Shown here: positions 34,565-45,952 of the stretch, one piece after another
Position numbering within the stretch: position 1 is the first letter of the stretch
Layout: each line of letters opens with the position of its first letter
Origin: Margaritifera margaritifera
Taxonomy: Eukaryota > Mollusca > Bivalvia > Unionida > Margaritiferidae
NCBI GenBank assembly: GCA_029931535.1
Contig: JAQPZY010001242.1
Coordinates: forward strand, 1,054,001-1,118,000
Length of the DNA: 64,000 bases
Reading direction: 5' to 3'
The notes under the pieces: generated by a model
The model's database searches: none
Told to the model about the DNA's origin: nothing
What the model saw: only the letters and a program-made list of their open reading frames with translations
Program-made: the position numbers and the translations under genes

Positions 34565-35298
34565 TTGATACATTAAAAAACTGATAAATGTCTTTAGCCA
34601 ATTTATAAATGTAACAAATATGTGAAAACTGCTTATCTACATATAGACCTCTGTAATTCAGTCTGAATAAGCATACCTAAAAGTATTTCTAAGTTACGAT
34701 ATTTCCCTGCTGTTTTTATTAAGTGCTAATTTGATTAATAATAATCAGATTTTGTTCAACAGATACCGCTTGCAGTTGGTTAAACGCTTTATCTGACAAC
34801 AGTAATAGGTAATTTACATGTAGTATAGTGCGACTGGTATGGGTTGCAAGTCCATGAACTACTGAAGGGAGCACAATCAGAACACCTTGTGGACTTTCTA
34901 CAAGATTCCATCTCAGATATAATTTGGAGGAAATTGCCAGAAAATGAAAGAGAACTCAGTCACAAACCAAAGTATGCTACGTTTACATGTAGGTAAAATA
35001 GAACCAAATTAAACACATTATGATACCTTAATGGAATTATTTGCACAAGTTCAGTAAAAAAAAGTTCTCTAGTCAGTTCCCACTTGAAAAAAGAAACTCA
35101 GGAATGTTTTGGCCAAGAGTAAGTAATCTCAATCGAGTTGCCTGTAATTAACGCTATGATGGTATGTGATATGCACATGGCATCATTTGGTAAACGATGG
35201 TGGCTACTGTAGCATTTCCGAGGTACAATATCCGATCATTGCTGGAAGGGCCCGAGGGTGTTCTGATTGGGATGGAGCAGGGACCTTTAGGTTCAATA
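34565..35298. other. No gene; inverted CAATCAGAACACC word
   Basis: ACAATCAGAACACC near 34873 and its complement near 35249 (GGTGTTCTGATTG) may mark a decayed inverted-repeat element. Boundaries are not clear. Confidence 0.4.
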
Positions 35299-35535
35299 CA
35301 GGCCTTGAATTTAAGATAAATTGCTCTGTAGACAGAAGGACTATTACATTAAGAAATTTACTAGCCCTGCTGAATCTTCACTAGTCCTTCCCACAAAACC
35401 ATGTCAGACACATATCAAGATTAACTTGCCATCATACATTTGAAATTATGAAACTACAAATCTGAGAGAGAATACAAATCTGACAGGAAATTTACTAGCC
35501 TTTGGCTAGTGGACTACGACTAACTTCGAGCCCTG
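35299..35535. mobile_element. hAT-like MITE, 237 bp
   Basis: Ends CAGGCCTTGAATTTAA and the complement of CAGGGCTCGAAGTTAG form imperfect TIRs. A related fragment begins CAGGGTTCGAATTTAA at 62416. No clean 8-bp duplication was found. Confidence 0.65.
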
Positions 35536-35764
35536 CAATAGGATTCCTGCTGTCTTTATTCTGCATCCAGACCTGGCAATACTAGCAGCCTATACAGCTA
35601 TCTCTGAGCACAACCTACATGTATATCAACACAGACTTTCACAGGTACATATACACTGTACATGTAATTTATACCACAGAATTTTATTGCTGTACATTTT
35701 TACATTATTTTAGTAAAAGTTGATGATTTAATTTTGTTTCACAATACTCCAGCAGGCTAACTCT

Positions 35765-35955
35765 ACCATATATAGTCGCTTATCAGGCTTGTCCAACTGC
35801 AAAATGCGCCAGCAGATCAGGGTCTATGTTGCTTATTCCACTGATTACTCCTAACAAACTGCATAGACCCAGATCTGCTGGCACATTATGCAACAGCAGA
35901 TATGGGTCTCTGCAGTTTGCAGTTGGACCTGACTTATAAGTGAGTATATACAGTA
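35765..35955 (-). repeat. T-shaped MITE copy F (inverted)
   Basis: Hairpin order is reversed. The AACA-type hairpin comes first and has lost its 5' arm. The CTGCA-type hairpin follows. The outer arms are present at both ends. Confidence 0.85.
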
Positions 35956-36550
35956 CAATTAGCCCGCTGGAGCCCTGTGCTACCAAGAAACCCATTATTG
36001 GCAGGAGTAATTACAGTGTGTTTGAAAGCTTTCACTAAATCACTAATAACCATTTCCCCTTAGAAGCCAAACATTTAGCTTTGTGACAAGTTTGTTGTGA
36101 AATTTGTAGGTGTAAAGAGCTGAATATCGAGTTACGTATTTTAAGTGTTATTTTAATTTATTTAGCTCATTAGGATAGATTTTACAACAGTAACACTGAA
36201 TGAGGATTGAGAAAGAATCATTCCGTATAAAACTTGTTTGTTGAACACTGTCATCCTCTGTGTCTTGACTTATGGAGAAATACCAACTTCTGCAGTCTTC
36301 CAGATACAGAGTTATGTGTACAGCTTTCACATTGTCTTTCCATATTTTTAATTTTACCTCTTTCTCAAGCTTGGTGAACCATACTTTTGCATTTTCATTG
36401 GCTGTTCATCTGAATGTAGTAAGGTCGACAGTTTCTTTAGCTGCCACTATTGTTTCTGTGCTTCGAGTAATTTTTACAATCAACCAAAACAATGAACTTT
36501 AACAGTGTATTCTAAATTCCTGCCATCTGGGCTGAAAAGCCAGACATACG
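35956..36550. other. No gene or recognisable element
   Basis: AT-rich sequence with nothing supportable. Confidence 0.45.
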
Positions 36551-36730
36551 ATTTGGCTTAGTTAGTGCTTTACAGCACAGCAACACAAGTAGGTTATTTA
36601 GTACCAAAGCCATTGGAGTAAAGTGCCTTGCCCAAGGACACACAACAGTAGCTGACCCAGACTGGATGTTAGGATTCAAACCTGCACTCTTTCGGCCGTG
36701 AGTCTGGCACGCTAACAACTGAGCCACCAT
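36551..36730 (-). mobile_element. tRNA-derived SINE, inverted
   Basis: Reverse complement of the main SINE family: GGAGTAAAGTGCCTTGCCCA in the body, GGATTCAAACC as complement of the B box, and TGAGCCACC at the head. Confidence 0.87.
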
Positions 36731-37298
36731 GATCACATGTACATCTACTTGCTATTGGATGTGTTGGTGATCAAATTTAAGCCTGAAAGGACTTGTTACT
36801 AACATTTCAGCTTGTTTACTGGGATCCTGGGGGATTGTATGCTTTCCTAAAAGCATTGTATATTGGTCGAAAAAGGGCAACAAATCCATCAAAAATGGAC
36901 CTGAAAAACAAAACACTTAACGACATATTTGCATATAATATGCAAGTTACCAACCAAATGGCATCCAATTATGTATAAGGGTTGCAGAGCTATTCTAGTT
37001 ATAAGCAAAATACTATGTGAAAGTACAAAGTTATCTGTCAAGAACCATAACTCTATTAAAAATGGAGTTGATGAGACAACATCCCATAAAAGGCACATAT
37101 ACATGTAGGTCTCTGAGACAATGTACATGAACACACCAAACTGCATCAAACAATTTGCTTAATTTTTCCTGAGCTTTGCTAGTTACAATGATCTGCCATA
37201 GTGGAGATGTAATAATAATAATAATAATAATGGTAAAAAGGGGCAATAACTCCATCAAAATTGGACCTGAAAAGATGAAACCTTTAAAAGAAGCATCT

Positions 37299-37522
37299 AC
37301 CATATATACTCGCATATAAGCCAAGTCCAAATACAAACAACATAGACCATGATCTGCCATCACATAATGCACTGGCAAATCAGGGTCTATCTTGTTTGTT
37401 CTACTGATTAGTCCTTACAAATTGCATAGACCCAGATCTGCCGGCGCATTATGCGATGGCAGATCTCAGTCAATACAGTTTGCAGTTGGTATATGCTAGA
37501 TTATACACGAGTATATACGGTA
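37299..37522 (-). repeat. T-shaped MITE copy G (inverted)
   Basis: Full-length in reverse orientation, from ACCATATATACTCGC to GTATATACGGTA. It is inserted inside a roughly 90-bp repeat unit whose halves (TTGCAGAGCTAT) resume on its right side. Confidence 0.88.
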
Positions 37523-38070
37523 CATGTAATTGGCAATTTATCTACCAAAAGGCATCCAATTACGTGTACCGGTTGCAGAGCTATACTGGTTACAGTGTGA
37601 ATTGACAGACTGACAGACAAAAAAGGTGATTACTATATGGCTTTTAAACATAGAATTGAGCAGATTTTTCACCTATGGCTTTCGACGATGTATGATGTAC
37701 TTAAGGGATCAGATATATTAAAATATCTTAAGGAAAACCCTCTCACTCTTCAGTAATTCCCCAACCTGCATTTACATCACATTATAAGCTACATGTATTA
37801 CTGCTGATGGAGAATTCAAAAAAGTGTAATTGTGTGAAATTACATTATAATTTTTTAGTTTTATTTGAATATGATTATTTTGGGCTTTGTCGACTGAACA
37901 TGAAATTAAAACAGAAATTTTTTTAATACAGTTCATACCAAGGAATTTTCTTTTGGCCTTTCTACACAATTTCTTTGGCACTGTATTTCATGGAGGGATC
38001 TGCTTATGCTAATTTCTTCTTTGGGATCTCTTTGTGCCTTGGAATTTCTTTTGCCATTCGCTAAAGCAAA

Positions 38071-38345
38071 ATGGAATGGATGAAAGTTGTATGGACTTCA
38101 AGTCATTTAATGCCACTCACTGGTAATGGAAGCCAGGATGCTAAATTGTGGTTTACTCCTTTACAACTTGTGACAACATCAAAGGAACTGCATGAGAACA
38201 GAGCAAAAGCAACACTACTCTTGCTACATGTATTAACAGACAATGCTCAAAGATGGTACATGAACATACATGTACATGTATCTCTGGCATAAGACATCAA
38301 AGATGATTATAACCTGCTTCAAAATGAACTCATTCAGATGTGCTG
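38071..38345 (+). pseudogene. Ty3/gypsy gag remnant
   Basis: Reads TGNGSQDAKLWFTPLQLVT, then KATLLLLHVLTDNAQRWYM and, after a stop, DDYNLLQNELIQMC. This fits the retrotransposon gag pattern (F.G....A..W ... A...L...A..WY). It is broken by stops and truncated. It is the 5'-most piece of a plus-strand gypsy carcass that continues at 40285, 45488, 47740 and 48590. Confidence 0.72.
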
Positions 38346-38459
38346 GAATAATCTGTTAACATCTTAATGTGTATTAATTTCAAGTTGTGTAATTCAAAGT
38401 TCTGTGGAAGGATTCTGTGTCAGAAAGTGATAAGGATGCTTGATTCATTGAATCAGGCC

Positions 38460-39935
38460 CAAGACAAATGAAAGAACTAAAACAATGGGACGGATGCTCT
38501 ACAGTGTGAAAAGAATTTCCAGGAGTCCTAGATAAGACCATTCTTCTTTTTTAACTGCTTAGGCAAAATCAAAAATACGCGTGGTTCTAGCAACATTGTG
38601 AAAAAAAATAAGGTAGGAAGGTCGGAACTAATTTTGTTATTATTAATCGTTTTAAATCCAGTTTGTGATAGTTCATGTCACAGCTTCCAATCTAAAGTTA
38701 CTGGTTCAAGCTGAAAAATTGGGCACGTTCTGTACAATTCTTTGTCCACATGTGATAGCAATAACCAGATTTTCCAAATGGCCACTGTGGCATTGATACT
38801 GGATGTCAGATTGTCACCATTTTCATTTAGAACCAACTAGACATCATTAGATAATCCCATATCAATATGACCATCCATTCAGGAGTAGTTACATACAAAA
38901 TGATTTTCAATTAGGCCATTGTATGGGTTAATGAAATTATTGGCAACATTTTATTTAGTACAAACCAGATATCATAAGAAGTCTTCTGGTGAAAACCTCG
39001 TGTCAATATGGCCATTCGTTCAGGATGGGTAGCAATAACAAGAGTTTCAAGATGACTGATGTCAGATGTCAAATCAGCATCATTTTCATTTAGGACAAAA
39101 CCAGACACCATAAGGAGTCTTCTGGTGAAAACCCCATGTCAATATGACTTTCCATTTAGGATGAGTTGAGATGACAAGATTTTCAATATGGCTGCCATGT
39201 TGGCCATATCTGAGGTCAGATCACCACAATTTTCATTCAAGTTTATTTCGTTTTGTTGCTTTTAACGGCACTTTTAACACATTATGCTGAGGAAATGTGA
39301 GGAAAGTGCCCATTACCAAGGAAACACTGAGGCAGCCCAACTAGACATTTTCAAGATGACTGCTATAGCTGCTATATCGGATGTAAGATCAGCACTATTT
39401 TCATTTAGGACCCACTAGACATCATAAGAAGTCTTTTAGTGAAAACCTCATGTTGATATGACCATCTAGGCGGAATAGCTATAACGTGATTTTCAAGATG
39501 TTGGCCATGGCAGCCAAATTATAGGTCATATCTTCGCCATTTTCATTTAGGACCAACTAGACATCACAAAATGTCTTCATGATTTTCAAGATGTTGGCCA
39601 TGGCAGCCAAATTATTATAAGTCATATCTTCACCATTTTCATTTAGGACCAACTAGACATCACAAAATGTCTTTATGTGAAAACCCCAATGTCAATATGA
39701 TTTTCATTCAGAAGGAGTAGCAATAACAAAATTTTCAAGATGGCCACAGGGCTGGCCATATTGGATGACCAAGTGGCACCATTTTCATTTAGGACCAACT
39801 AGATTTTGGGATGAATGTATGTGTAATAGCAATCCTACGTATAGTTTAGGAAGACAGCAAACATGTGTTAAGAAATGGATAGACAACAAACAACAGACCA
39901 TCCAATAATCTCTTCTGGTCTATGACCAGTAGAGC
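38460..39935 (+). repeat. Composite repeat with about 140-bp monomers and tail
   Basis: A head-like start (ATGCTCTACAGTGTGAAAAG), monomers with CACCATTTTCATTTAG and TTTTCAAGATG blocks, and the tail TCTGGTCTATGACCAGTAGA then GCTAAAAAC. A SINE fragment sits at 39247-39342. It separates the gypsy gag and RT remnants. Confidence 0.8.
39247..39342 (-). mobile_element. SINE 3' fragment, inverted
   Basis: GCTTTTAACGGCACTTTTAA followed by AAAGTGCC..TACCAAGGAAACAC. The tRNA head is missing. Confidence 0.75.
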
Positions 39936-40284
39936 TAAAAACCAAGAGGTTTACACTATGGGTAGTGACAATATTAGCTGAGGCAGACACAATTTTCTAT
40001 CAGTGACTAAGATAATAGTGGTAATGGATGCAAGGCTCTGGTTATCAGATGGTTACAAATGACCCAGCTTACATTAATTGTATCAGAGAGATGATGCAAT
40101 GTGACAGTTAGTGCTTCCAATGACCAAATGGAAAGAAAAATCCTTACATTGGATGTGACAAAGGGCATGACAATTTTAATTACCCAAATTTAAAAAAAAT
40201 GAAATGATTGTGACATATTGATTAGCTACAGGACACTAACAAGAGTATACAACCTGAATAGCATCGGACAATTGTCTGCAGTGT

Positions 40285-40629
40285 ACTTTCCAGTGCTTGA
40301 CATGCCTTCTGGGTTCTGACAAATCAAGCTTGATGATTCCAGAGACCAAAGAAAAGAGTATGTTAATCATACCCAATGGCTGCTACAAATTCAAACAACT
40401 TCCATTTGGTTTGTAAATTTGCCCATGAGTTTCCAGCTTACCATGATGAAGCTATTGCAAGGATTAGCTTATAAACATGTTATTTGCAACACTTACATGT
40501 ACAATGTAGTTACAAACTTGTAGTCACAACTTGGAGGAACATTGCAGGAAGTATCTGACATATCTTTAATTAAAGCCAAAGTGTCACTTTACAATCTAAT
40601 GGTCAAATATTTAGGACATGTGATTTCAA
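40285..40629 (+). pseudogene. Ty3/gypsy reverse transcriptase remnant
   Basis: Across frames it shows the RT landmarks FPVLDMPSGF, QIKLDDS, NGCYKFKQLPFGL, SFQLTMMKLLQGLAYK and finally VKYLGHVIS. The YxDD box region is lost in a deletion. Stops and a one-base shift after FGL break it. The remnant stops at the composite repeat head at 40630. Confidence 0.82.
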
Positions 40630-40896
40630 ACAAAAGTCCCTTGAAGGGACTCATGCTCTACTGGCCGAAAACAATTCCAGGAATCTACTGTATGACAAGT
40701 TATTTCTTCTCTCCTTTTATTCTTTTTAACTGCTGCGCATTGAAACCATCTCAGATATTCTTCCGAAACTCCAACATCCTAAATTTTGTAACAAAATTAT
40801 TTTTATATATGTTTCAGTTAGCATGTTTACAAGATACATGTACCCATAAGTGCAATATAAAATTCTTTCTGATATGGCCTCTGACCATGAATATGC

Positions 40897-42046
40897 AGTG
40901 TTGCACATAGGATCCCAAGGGCAGGGGACAGTGTCCCCCACCCTCCAAATTTTGGGGACATGCAACATTTGAGTGGGACATGGAAAATAATAGTATATAA
41001 TACACTAATAGTGCTATAAAAATTAAATAATCTTATTTGCTTCAACAGTTTTGCCACCTTAACTTTGTGGTCTGTACTGTACTATCATATTTTCATTGGC
41101 CACTTACATTATTGCAATAAACATTTTATCATGTGCTCATGTAACTCATGAAAAAATTACCATGTTTGAATATCTGGTTAACCTTAAGTGAGCTGCACCA
41201 TGGAATTTTTCGTTCTGGATCTTGCTCTCATTTAACTTGTGTTCACTCATGATTACTAGGAATTTCATTTACTCATACTAGGAATTTCATTTACTCAAAG
41301 TATAAATGTGTTAGAGTTCAAAATTTTCAGCAATATCAATGATATTGCCAAAAATTTTGAACTCAAACACATTTATGCTCCAAGTAAAGGAAATTCCTAG
41401 CAATGATATTACCGAAAATTTTGAACTCGAACACATTTATGCTCTGAGTAAAGGAAATTCCTATCAATGATATTGCCGAAAATTTCGAACTCGAACACAT
41501 TTATGCTCTGAGTAAAGGAAATTCCTAGTAATCATGAATTATCCAGAGCAAGGAAGCAACCTTTTCTGTTGTAGTGTTCACTCATTATCTACCGGTATTT
41601 TTTATAATAAATACCTATGTTTTCTTAATTACTTTTCTTTCCAAACTAACTAACCATGAATTAAATGACATATTGTTTATTTGCATAATTTAGTCTCTTT
41701 TGTCATTATTTGAACTTTAACCATGAAAATTGGTTACACTAACGGCCCTCAAACACTTTACATTGCAACTCGGCCAACTACTGCAAATCTTGAATGTTTT
41801 CATTGCCAGATACATTGTTTTCAAACAGATATTCATTGCCATCTTACAGTTTGATCACCTTTCGTAACTTTGGACAATACTAGTGCCAACAGAGACATTG
41901 ATGGGCATTCACTAATGAAAAGTTGTAGGTGTATTTTTTCAATTTTTTTCAGACGAAAAAGAGTGCCAGGGAGGGGGGAGCATCATGGTCTAGATTTGGG
42001 GGACACCGGATGAACAGTTGCAAGCCTGTGCTCAATGCAAAACACT
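40897..42046. mobile_element. hAT-like element, 1150 bp
   Basis: Ends AGTGTTGCACATAGG and the complement of AGTGTTTTGCATTGAG are flanked by GAATATGC (40889-40896) and GAATATGA (42047-42054), 7 of 8 identical. A second, inverted copy lies at about 56230-57054 and a fragment at 6310-6502. No intact transposase is present. It contains a 335-bp insertion at 41251-41585. Confidence 0.8.
41251..41585. mobile_element. 335-bp insertion with inverted plus tandem structure
   Basis: It is absent from the related copy near 56.7 kb and is flanked by the 11-mer TGTTCACTCAT (41240-41250 and 41575-41585). Inside, a roughly 70-bp segment containing GAACTCGAACACATTTATGC occurs three times in one direction (41344-41530) and once inverted (41252-41343). 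TCATGATTACTAGGAATTTC at the left is complemented near 41536. Confidence 0.75.
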
Positions 42047-42289
42047 GAATATGACTTCATGGATCAATGAACTTGTCTCTGACATGCCCACATGCTGAAG
42101 TTGGTTAATTCTACTGGTATTTTTTAAACAAAAAAAAAAACAAGCTATGCAGCTGGCATCATTCAAGGTATTGTTCAGATATTGCCACAGACTGGATTTA
42201 ATAAAATCCATTCATCCTAGTTTGTGTTGTCACACTCACAAGCCAGTACAGCTAACAAGAATTTCGTCAAATGCCATGTCTCACCTGCT

Positions 42290-44010
42290 CTACTGTGGTA
42301 TAATCCAACAATATTGCTCACCTGGGTAGTTGACATATGTCAGCTTGTGAATAAAAATTCACTCACGTATTGAAACTGTAGAAGGGAAAGAAAAGCTTGG
42401 AGCATATGGCTGCTAAATTGTGTATTAATGTTAGTGTCCTTTATCTTCTCTCCTAGACCATATGATCACATCTCTGTATAAAAAGGACAAGTCATTTATA
42501 CAACCAGCATTGGCCCCCAGATCTATCCCTGCCGGATCTCTCCCTGCCCCTGGGGACTTGGTCCTAATTCCTAACTTAGGAACTGATTACAGCCCCACTA
42601 ATAAAGTATATACACTTACTTTGCAATAAAAGGCACATCCTTTCCGTCGAATTTGGCCACATTCTGTTGAGTGGTTTTTGAGAAGAAGTCATTTAAAGGT
42701 TTTTCTATTTTTAGTAACAGTGTCCATACTGGACAGCAGATTATCATCATTTAAACAAATCGTAAAGAGCTTCATGATAGGATGCTCTCTCTAAAATATG
42801 GTCCGATTCTGCTGAGGGTATTTAAGAAGAAATTGTTTAAAGGTTGTTTTTTTTTTTTTAATAAAGGTGGCCATATCTGATGATGGATCGGAATCATTTG
42901 AACAAATTTGGAACACACTCATGCCAGGATGCTTATTGAGCAGTTTTTGAGAAGATGTTGTTGAATATTTTTATATTTTTAGTAATGGTGGCCATAGTGT
43001 ATTTAATGGTGGATTTATATAATCTGAACAATTTTTTAAAGAGCTTCATGCCAAGATGCTTTTGTTCAAATTTATCCAGATTCTGTTGAATGGTTTTTGA
43101 GAAGTTGTTTAAATGGGTTTTTTTATTTTTAGTAATGGTGACCATATTTGATGGTGGGTCAGCATCATTTGAACAAATTGAAAGATGTTTATGCCAGGAT
43201 GCTTTCTATCAAATTTGATCAATGTCAAGCAGTTTTAAGAAAAAGTTATTCAAAGGTTTGCTATCTTTAGTTATGGCAGACATATCTGATAGCAGATTGG
43301 CATCATTTGAACAAATTTGAAATAACTTAATGCCAGGATGCTTTCTTTAAATTTGGTTTAATTCTGCTGCTTGGTTTTAGTGAAGCTGTAAATAATATTG
43401 TGAACAGACAATGCAATACACGTGACACATGATGGATGAACCATAAGCTCACTTGGCATTATGAAAGTGGTACCCTCCAAGATGAATATGCACATGAACT
43501 TTCATGACTGTGCATACAACAGTGTCATAGAAACTGAGTCAAATGCACACATTTTGCATAACCACTGGAGCATGAAAATTAGGTCACTGTGACCTACTTT
43601 TGCCCATGAGGAGTAATACTCTCCAAGATTAATACACCCATCAAGTTTCATGACTACAGAAACAACAGTGTCAGAGAAACAGCTACATGCAAAAACATGA
43701 TATAATCACTGGGGCATGAAAAGTATTTCACCATGATGAATACACCGATCAAGCTTCATGACTATACACGTACATACAACAGTGTCAGAGAAACTGAGCC
43801 AAATGCAAAAACCAAACATAATCACGGGAATGTACATACAGTAGTAGGTCACTGTGACCTCCTTTTTCCTGTTATGAGTAATACCCTTAATGATGAAATA
43901 AACCCATCAAGTCTCATGACTACATACACCAGTGTCAGAAAATTGGAGATAAAAGCAAAATACTTAACTTAATCAATGGAGCATAAAAAGCAGGTCACTG
44001 TGACATACTT
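42290..44010 (+). repeat. Large dispersed repeat, paralogous to 24385-27660
   Basis: Begins with the GACATATGTCAGCTTGTGAA block. It includes diverged 130-145-bp units with CATGCCAGGATGCTT (42620-43390) and units with CATGACT...ACAACAGTGTCAGAGAAAC and GGTCACTGTGACCT (43430-44010). Confidence 0.72.
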
Positions 44011-44324
44011 TTGTCCATCATCCATTGTGAAAAATCCCAATACAGGTTTGGGGGAGGACTGTTTGGACTACCATTTTAGAGACTGGATCAGCATGAATTT
44101 AATATAGGAACAACAAACAGTATATAAAGTAATATTGCAAGAAACAAGATTTTTTTTTTTAAAAGTGTTTCAGTACAACCCATTCATTTAGGAGAAGCAG
44201 ATGTAACTTTTCACAACAGCTGCAGCAGCTGCTGTGGTGGCCACTTTGGGAGGTTATATGGATATCATTTGCCTTTGGGACCAACCACATTTAGTTAAAA
44301 GTATTTAAGTGAAAATCCCATCAG

Positions 44325-44540
44325 AATCTATTCTAGAACTGAAAATCTGGTGGGAATATTCACCTCTCCAGTTGAAAAAATAAATGGGCATTATCTGAAT
44401 ATAGCAGATTTATCTAAGAAATAAAGGTAAGGCTTGAAAATATAATGCTTTATTTTCATGCATTTGGTTTATTTTTCAAGTGATCTTTTTCAAAATATGC
44501 ACAAATCCTGCAATCACACATTTAAGAACAGACACTGTCC
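44325..44540 (+). repeat. Dispersed repeat, paralogous to 125-420
   Basis: Shares the TATTCACCTCTCCA, AGGCTTG.AAATATAATG and AATCCTGCAATCACA blocks with the start of the window. Confidence 0.6.
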
Positions 44541-44544
44541 CATG

Positions 44545-45475
44545 CTGATATGACTATCTTGTTGGACATTAAATCGGCACCAGTTTCATTACATGTAGGA
44601 CCATCTAGATACCATACATCTTTTAGTGAAAACCCAATGTCGATACGACCTTCTATTGAGGAGGTAGCCACATTAGCAAAGCTGGTATATTGTCAGACTC
44701 ATAATCCAAGGGTCACGGGTTCAATACCTGCCCAGGCAAGCCCAGATTGGTTGTCTCAGTGTGTCCTTGGAAAAGGCACTTAGCTCCCATTTCCTGGACA
44801 TTATATAGCCAATAAAAGTGCTGAAAATGCTATTAAAAACCAACAACCATCTATTCAGTAGAAGTACTGTAGCCACAACATGATCTTAAAAATGGCAGCC
44901 ATGGTGGCCATGTTAGAGGTTTGATCAGTACCATTTTTACTGAGGTCCAACTATAAGAAGGCTCTAAGTGAAAACACCATGTTGATACAACCATCTGTTA
45001 TGGAAAAGTAGCTATAACAAGATATTCAGGATGGTTGGATGTCACATCGGCATCGTTCTCTTTTAGAACCAACTAGACATCATAAAAAGTCTTTTAGTGG
45101 AAACCCCATGTTGCTACAACCATCAATTCAGGAGTCGAAGCAGTAATACAATTTTCATGATAGCCATGTTGGATTTCAGATTGGCACCATTTCATTCAGG
45201 ACCAACTAGAAATCATAAGAAGTCTTTTAGTGAAAACCCCATGCTGATATGACCATCTGTTGAGGAGTAGCGACAAGATTTTGAAGCGGTGGCAGCCATA
45301 TTGGATGTGTGGGGGACACCATTGTCAATTGGGACCAAACAGACCTTAGTATGAATGTGTGTGTATAAAGTTTCATGGCAATCTTCCCAATAGTTTATCA
45401 GGAGTAGCGATAACAAACCTTTGCTAAACAGACAGATGGATGACGCAAGAGGGACAAAAGACCATCGCATAAACT
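44545..45475 (+). repeat. Composite repeat monomers (about 140 bp) and partial tail
   Basis: Monomers with AGTCTTTTAGTGAAAACCCC and GGACCAACTAGA blocks, then the tail-side text ATGAATGTGTGTGTATAAAG. A SINE interrupts at 44660-44846. Confidence 0.78.
44660..44846 (+). mobile_element. tRNA-derived SINE (diverged)
   Basis: GTAGCCACATTAGCAAAGCT at the head, B box GGGTTCAATACC, body GTGTCCTTGGAAAAGGCACT and a TATTAAAAACCAACAA tail. Confidence 0.83.
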
Positions 45476-45487
45476 TATCCAAAAATG

Positions 45488-45752
45488 ACAAACCCTATAT
45501 TCTCTGAACTGATGCCTCTGGATGAACCTGTATCTCGTATTCTCAGTCAAAGAGATATCGGCATTGAGAACATCCTATTGCAGACTGACAATGAGGCAGA
45601 GTACAACATCTCTTTATAGCTGACAGAGAAGGTCCAGCATTTGTGAAAGGAGTAAGGTATTACTGGATACAATCTTTACTACTGTCATTGACCACTCAGC
45701 CTTAAAGCACCTTAAGGACGTTCAAAATCTAACTGGTTACTTGGGTGGATAG
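45488..45752 (+). pseudogene. Ty3/gypsy RNase H remnant
   Basis: KPYIL, stop, TDASG at the start and FVKGVRYYWIQSL, then DHSALKHLKDVQNLTG at the end (different frames) match the RNase H domain that follows gypsy RT. Stops and frameshifts are present. T-shaped MITE copy H begins 15 bp later. Confidence 0.78.
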
Positions 45753-45766
45753 AGTACCAAATATCA

Positions 45767-45950
45767 AATATACTTGCTTATAAGTCAGACCCTGATCTGC
45801 TGGCCCATAATGTGCCAGCAGATCCGAGTCCATGTTGCTTGTTTTACTGATTACTCCTAACAAACTGCATTGATGCAGATCTCTTGGCACATTATGCGAT
45901 GGCAGTTCTGTGTCTGTGCAGTTTGCTGTTGGACTTGACTTGTAAGCAAC
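45767..45950 (-). repeat. T-shaped MITE copy H (damaged)
   Basis: The 5' arm of the first hairpin is lost: CTTATAAG runs straight into CAGACCCTGATC. The CTGCA-type hairpin is diverged. It follows a Ty3/gypsy RNase H remnant. Confidence 0.8.
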
Positions 45951-45952
45951 AG

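Larger units (their letters stand above)
40630..42250 (+). repeat. Composite repeat (head plus middle block), split by a hAT-like element
   Basis: Head AAGTCCCTTGAAGGGACTCA then ATGCTCTACTGGCC. The middle block resumes at 42047 and matches 3760-3990. The uninterrupted copy at 3.7 kb serves as the empty site for the insertion at 40897-42046. Confidence 0.8.
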
